From Bacteroides ndongoniae (GTDB lineage Bacteria; Bacteroidota; Bacteroidia; Bacteroidales; Bacteroidaceae), in assembly GCF_900108345.1 (NCBI RefSeq), contig NZ_FNVV01000012.1, forward strand, positions 878,978-942,977: a stretch of DNA of 64,000 nucleotides, written 5' to 3'. The notes below the pieces were generated by a model that ran no database searches, was not told the DNA's origin, and saw nothing but the letters and a program-made list of their open reading frames with translations. Position 1 is the stretch's first letter; every line of letters begins with the position of its first letter. Below are positions 61,350-64,000 of this stretch, piece by piece. The position numbers and the translations under genes were made by a program.

Positions 61350-62943
61350 TGTTGCTTTGAGTTGGTTTGGCTTCCTGCCGTGGCTTAGGCTCCTGCTGGG
61401 GTTTTGCTTCCTGGCGGGGCTTGTCGCCTTGTTGTTTTCTTTCGCCTTGCTGGTTCTTCTCCTTCGGCTGGTTCTTTCGGGGCTGCTGTTGCGGACGTTC
61501 GCTGCCAGCGGGTTGCTTTTCAGCTTTGGGAGCTTTTTCGCCTTGAGGGGCATTGCCCTGCTGCGGCTGCGAAGCGGCTTCCTGCTGTTGTTTAGGGCGG
61601 TTGTTGCGTCCGTTTTTGCGCTTGTTTTCACCCGATTGACGCTTGTTGTTTTCGCCGGCTTCGCCGTTGTTTGGCTGCTTGGCCGGTTGTTTGGCGGCTA
61701 CGGCTTCGGGTTGCTCGGCGTTTTGTGCGCGTGCGGGTTGCTGCTTGGCAGGTGCGGCAGCCTGCTGTGCGTTGTCCGGCTGACGGTTGGCATTGCCTTT
61801 TTTCTTCTTCTTGCGCGAGTTTCCGCCGCCGTTGTTCTCGCCGGCTTCTTTGGCTTCGGCATTGTTATTGCCTTTGGCTTTGCGGTTGCGGTCGAAACGG
61901 GTCAGGCTTTCCTGTTCGAGCAGGTCGGTTGACTTCTTGCTGTCGTTTCGGTTGGCTTCTTCGTGCAGACTGTCTGGCTTGATGCCACGCTTGTTCATGC
62001 CAATCACTTCGAAGGCACGGCGGCTGCTGATGGTTACCAGGTTGGCCGGGATGCTCTTGTCGGTGGAGTAGGTAATCTGATTGCTCAGAATGTCGGCCTT
62101 GAAATAGTAGAAGAGACCGTCCTTGGTTTCGAGTTGGATTTCCTTCGAGGGCAGGCGCTTCTGGGCTTCCACGTAGCAGTCTACTTCGTAGTTCAGGCAG
62201 CACTTCAGCTTGGCACACTGTCCGGCCAGCTTCTGCGGATTGAGGGAAATGTCCTGGTAGCGTGCGGCGCTGGTCGATACGGAGACAAAGGTTGTCATCC
62301 AGGTGGCGCAGCACAGCTCGCGGCCGCAGGGACCGATGCCGCCTATACGTCCGGCTTCCTGCCGGGCTCCGATCTGTTTCATCTCGATGCGTACGCGGAA
62401 TACTTCGGCCAGGACTTTGATGAGCTGGCGGAAGTCAACACGTTCGTCGGCTATGTAGTAGAAGATGGCTTTGTTGCCATCGCCCTGGTATTCGACGTCG
62501 CCTATCTTCATTTCCAGCTTCAGGTCGAGGGCTATCTGACGGGCACGGATCATGGTGCTGTGCTCGCGGCTCTTGGCTTCGTTGTATTTCTCCATGTCCA
62601 CGGGCTTGGCCTTGCGGTAGATGCGCTTGATGTCGGCCTCGGACTTGAGGTTGGCTTTGCGCATTTGCAGGGGCACGAGTCGTCCGGTCAGGGTTACGAC
62701 ACCGATGTCGTGGCCGGGAGTAGCCTCTACGGCTACGATGTCGCCCTTTTCGAGGGGAATTTTATTGCTGTTGCGGTAGTAACCTTTGCGGGTGTTCTTG
62801 AACTGCACTTCTACGTACTCGCTTTCTTCGGCATTGCCGGGAATGTCGGCCAGCCAGTCGTAGGTGTTCAGCTGCTTGTCTTGTCTGCCACAGCTTTTGC
62901 AGCAGAGGTTTCCGCTTCCGTTATGTAGTTTGAATTCATTCAT
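61327..62943 (-). CDS. PSP1-domain (RicT-like) protein with a long disordered C-terminal tail
   Basis: 538 residues. The PSP1 domain (about 30-290; IARQIALDLKLEMKIGDVEYQGDGNKAIFYY, GGIGPCGRELCCATWM, LAGQCAKLKCCLNYE) has paired cysteines (CGRELCC, CAKLKCC) that in Bacillus RicT-type proteins help bind iron-sulfur clusters in a complex with RicA/RicF. Residues ~330-538 are a low-complexity Q/N/K/P/E/A/G-rich tail without predicted folds, probably disordered. It lies 56 bp downstream of holB. Confidence 0.88.
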   Translation of the reverse strand: MNEFKLHNGSGNLCCKSCGRQDKQLNTYDWLADIPGNAEESEYVEVQFKNTRKGYYRNSNKIPLEKGDIVAVEATPGHDIGVVTLTGRLVPLQMRKANLKSEADIKRIYRKAKPVDMEKYNEAKSREHSTMIRARQIALDLKLEMKIGDVEYQGDGNKAIFYYIADERVDFRQLIKVLAEVFRVRIEMKQIGARQEAGRIGGIGPCGRELCCATWMTTFVSVSTSAARYQDISLNPQKLAGQCAKLKCCLNYEVDCYVEAQKRLPSKEIQLETKDGLFYYFKADILSNQITYSTDKSIPANLVTISSRRAFEVIGMNKRGIKPDSLHEEANRNDSKKSTDLLEQESLTRFDRNRKAKGNNNAEAKEAGENNGGGNSRKKKKKGNANRQPDNAQQAAAPAKQQPARAQNAEQPEAVAAKQPAKQPNNGEAGENNKRQSGENKRKNGRNNRPKQQQEAASQPQQGNAPQGEKAPKAEKQPAGSERPQQQPRKNQPKEKNQQGERKQQGDKPRQEAKPQQEPKPRQEAKPTQSNNEQPSQN

Positions 62944-62999
62944 ATCGTTTGGTTGAATATAATGTTAGTTTTCAGGTTCTCAAGTGTGCGGGGTGTTGC

Positions 63000-64000
63000 T
63001 TATCCCGTTTTCAGCAGAACGATCATCTTCAGTGCGAAGTCGAAAAAGACCATGCGCGGGTTGACGTTCTGTTCGATGTGTATCTGCGCTTCGGTCAGTT
63101 CGTGAACGATGCCCATGACGTTGCGCTCGTTGACGAAGGGGGCGAAGCGTGTCGAAAAGTTCTCTTCCTGCAGGGTCATGTAGTTCATGTCCGGACGGTG
63201 GAAGTTGTAGATGAAGTTCTCGCGTATCATGCGCTGGCAGTAGTCCAGAAAACTTTTCTGGCGTTCGCGGCCGATGGAGGCGAGTTGCTCGCTCCATTGC
63301 TTCATCTCACGTATCTTGCGCTGGTAGGACAGCCGCATCAGGCTGACGAACCAGTTGAAAAAAAGTTCGTTTTCTTCGTTCAGTTGGATGGCTTCGAGTG
63401 CCTTGATGAAATCGCCACCGGCCAGGTGGGCTATCTTTTCGCTGTCGACGGGTTGCACGCCGTACTTGCTTTGCAGGGCAGCGGCAATGTTGGCCTCGCT
63501 GATGCGGGGGATATTGATGCGCTGCGTGCGGCTTTGTATGGTGGGCAGTATCATGTCCGGCGTTTCGGTGATGAGCAGGAAGACGGTGCGTGCGGGTGGC
63601 TCCTCGAACAGCTTGAGCAGCTTGTTGGCACAGGCTTCGTTCATCTTTTCGGCCATCCAGACGATGGTCACCTTATAGCCTCCCTCGCTCGACTTCAGGC
63701 TAAGCTTGCGGATGATTTCCTCGCTCTCCTGTGTGAAAATCTGCGCCTGCTTGTTTTCGGCATCCATGTCGTCCAGCCAGTGGCTGAGGTAGAAGTAGGG
63801 ATTGGCGATGAGCTGCTGCCTCCATTGGGGCAGAAAGTCGTTGCAGACGGATACTTTGGGGCTCTTGGCCTTGTTGACGATGGGGAAGATGAAGTGGACG
63901 TCGGGGTGTACCAGTTTTTCCCACTTCACGCACGAAGGGCAGGTGCCGCAGGCATCGGTGGCGGTGCGGTTGGGGCAGCACAGGTAGCGTGCATAGGCCA
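63000..64000 (-). CDS. holB: DNA polymerase III delta' subunit, N-terminus beyond the window
   Basis: The frame continues unbroken to the window edge at 64000; GTG 63929 is internal. Residues upstream of it include a zinc-binding set C-x8-C-x2-C-x2-C (CPNRTATDACGTCPSC), as in delta' and DnaX proteins. NEACANKLLKLFEEPPARTVFLLITE (near the middle) and LPTIQSRTQRINIP are the AAA+ sensor-1 and arginine-finger regions. It is a clamp-loader subunit for the replicative polymerase. It heads the holB-ricT-gldH series; the start lies beyond 64000. Confidence 0.93.
   Translation of the reverse strand, partial: AYARYLCCPNRTATDACGTCPSCVKWEKLVHPDVHFIFPIVNKAKSPKVSVCNDFLPQWRQQLIANPYFYLSHWLDDMDAENKQAQIFTQESEEIIRKLSLKSSEGGYKVTIVWMAEKMNEACANKLLKLFEEPPARTVFLLITETPDMILPTIQSRTQRINIPRISEANIAAALQSKYGVQPVDSEKIAHLAGGDFIKALEAIQLNEENELFFNWFVSLMRLSYQRKIREMKQWSEQLASIGRERQKSFLDYCQRMIRENFIYNFHRPDMNYMTLQEENFSTRFAPFVNERNVMGIVHELTEAQIHIEQNVNPRMVFFDFALKMIVLLKTG

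Overview
This is a chromosomal segment from a member of the Bacteroidales, most likely a relatively GC-rich Bacteroidaceae species (Bacteroides/Phocaeicola-like). The evidence is the gene content and order: NigD-like lipoprotein, DUF6242, DUF3256 and GldH genes; the uppS-bamA-skp-skp-murI and purH/mreBCD-mrdA-rodA blocks; an N-succinylornithine-type carbamoyltransferase with the diagnostic Pro90; and promoters of the Bacteroides type (TTTG, about 20 bp, TAnnTTTG). Shine-Dalgarno sequences are mostly absent. Species cannot be fixed from the sequence alone.

Layout. 1-3.8 kb: end of ddl, a glycerolipid acyltransferase, two lipoproteins (NigD-like, rhodanese) and argF' on the other strand. 3.9-5.2 kb: an AT-richer island with an Abi_2/AbiF-like HEPN gene followed by its own promoter, a structured small RNA and a terminator. 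5.4-9.4 kb: OprO/P porin, then proA, proB and a DUF2007 gene. 9.5-17.8 kb: murI, two Skp/OmpH chaperones, bamA, uppS, DUF6242 and ribD, all on the minus strand. 17.9-22.3 kb, plus strand: prmC-recX-pyrE, SRPBCC, argH and tRNA-Gly/tRNA-Leu. 22.5-24.7 kb: a secreted GH36 alpha-galactosidase. 24.9-33.7 kb, minus strand: argR, GNAT, argG, pspC-like, argC, four-helix-bundle, argD, proC, XRE-cupin regulator and an acyl-CoA synthetase. 33.9-38.1 kb: DUF5715, truA, a DMT transporter, DUF3256 and YitT. 38.4-41.6 kb: tRNA-Gly/tRNA-Tyr, ribH, a TPR membrane protein, recF and DUF721. 41.6-46 kb: a tripartite efflux operon (TolC, HlyD, MFS) behind a candidate 28-codon leader. 46-52.4 kb: small lipoprotein, thioredoxin-like protein, flavodoxin-like protein, ABC-F ATPase and M13 peptidase. 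53.2-60.9 kb: purH and the elongasome (mreB, mreC, mreD, PBP2, RodA). 60.8-64 kb, minus strand: holB, a RicT/PSP1 protein with a long disordered tail, and gldH.

Functionally, the window holds most of the arginine/proline network (argF', argH, argR, argG, argC, argD, a putative acyltransferase, proA, proB, proC), outer-membrane biogenesis (Bam/Skp), peptidoglycan and cell-shape functions (ddl, murI, uppS, mre/mrd/rod) and housekeeping enzymes.

Two things stand out. First, the Abi_2/HEPN gene with an adjacent orphan-promoter structured RNA looks like an AbiF toxin with an RNA antitoxin. Second, seven intergenic loci carry a family of strictly 22-bp-periodic repeats; five copies use a CACTTG core around the palindrome GGCTCGCGAGCC. 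The other two copies (GCTTGT core) sit inside a 330-350 bp non-coding element present twice. Other repeat families are also present: GAAGAATG-rich inverted repeats at gene borders, and a palindromic element that has entered the ABC-F coding sequence in frame.
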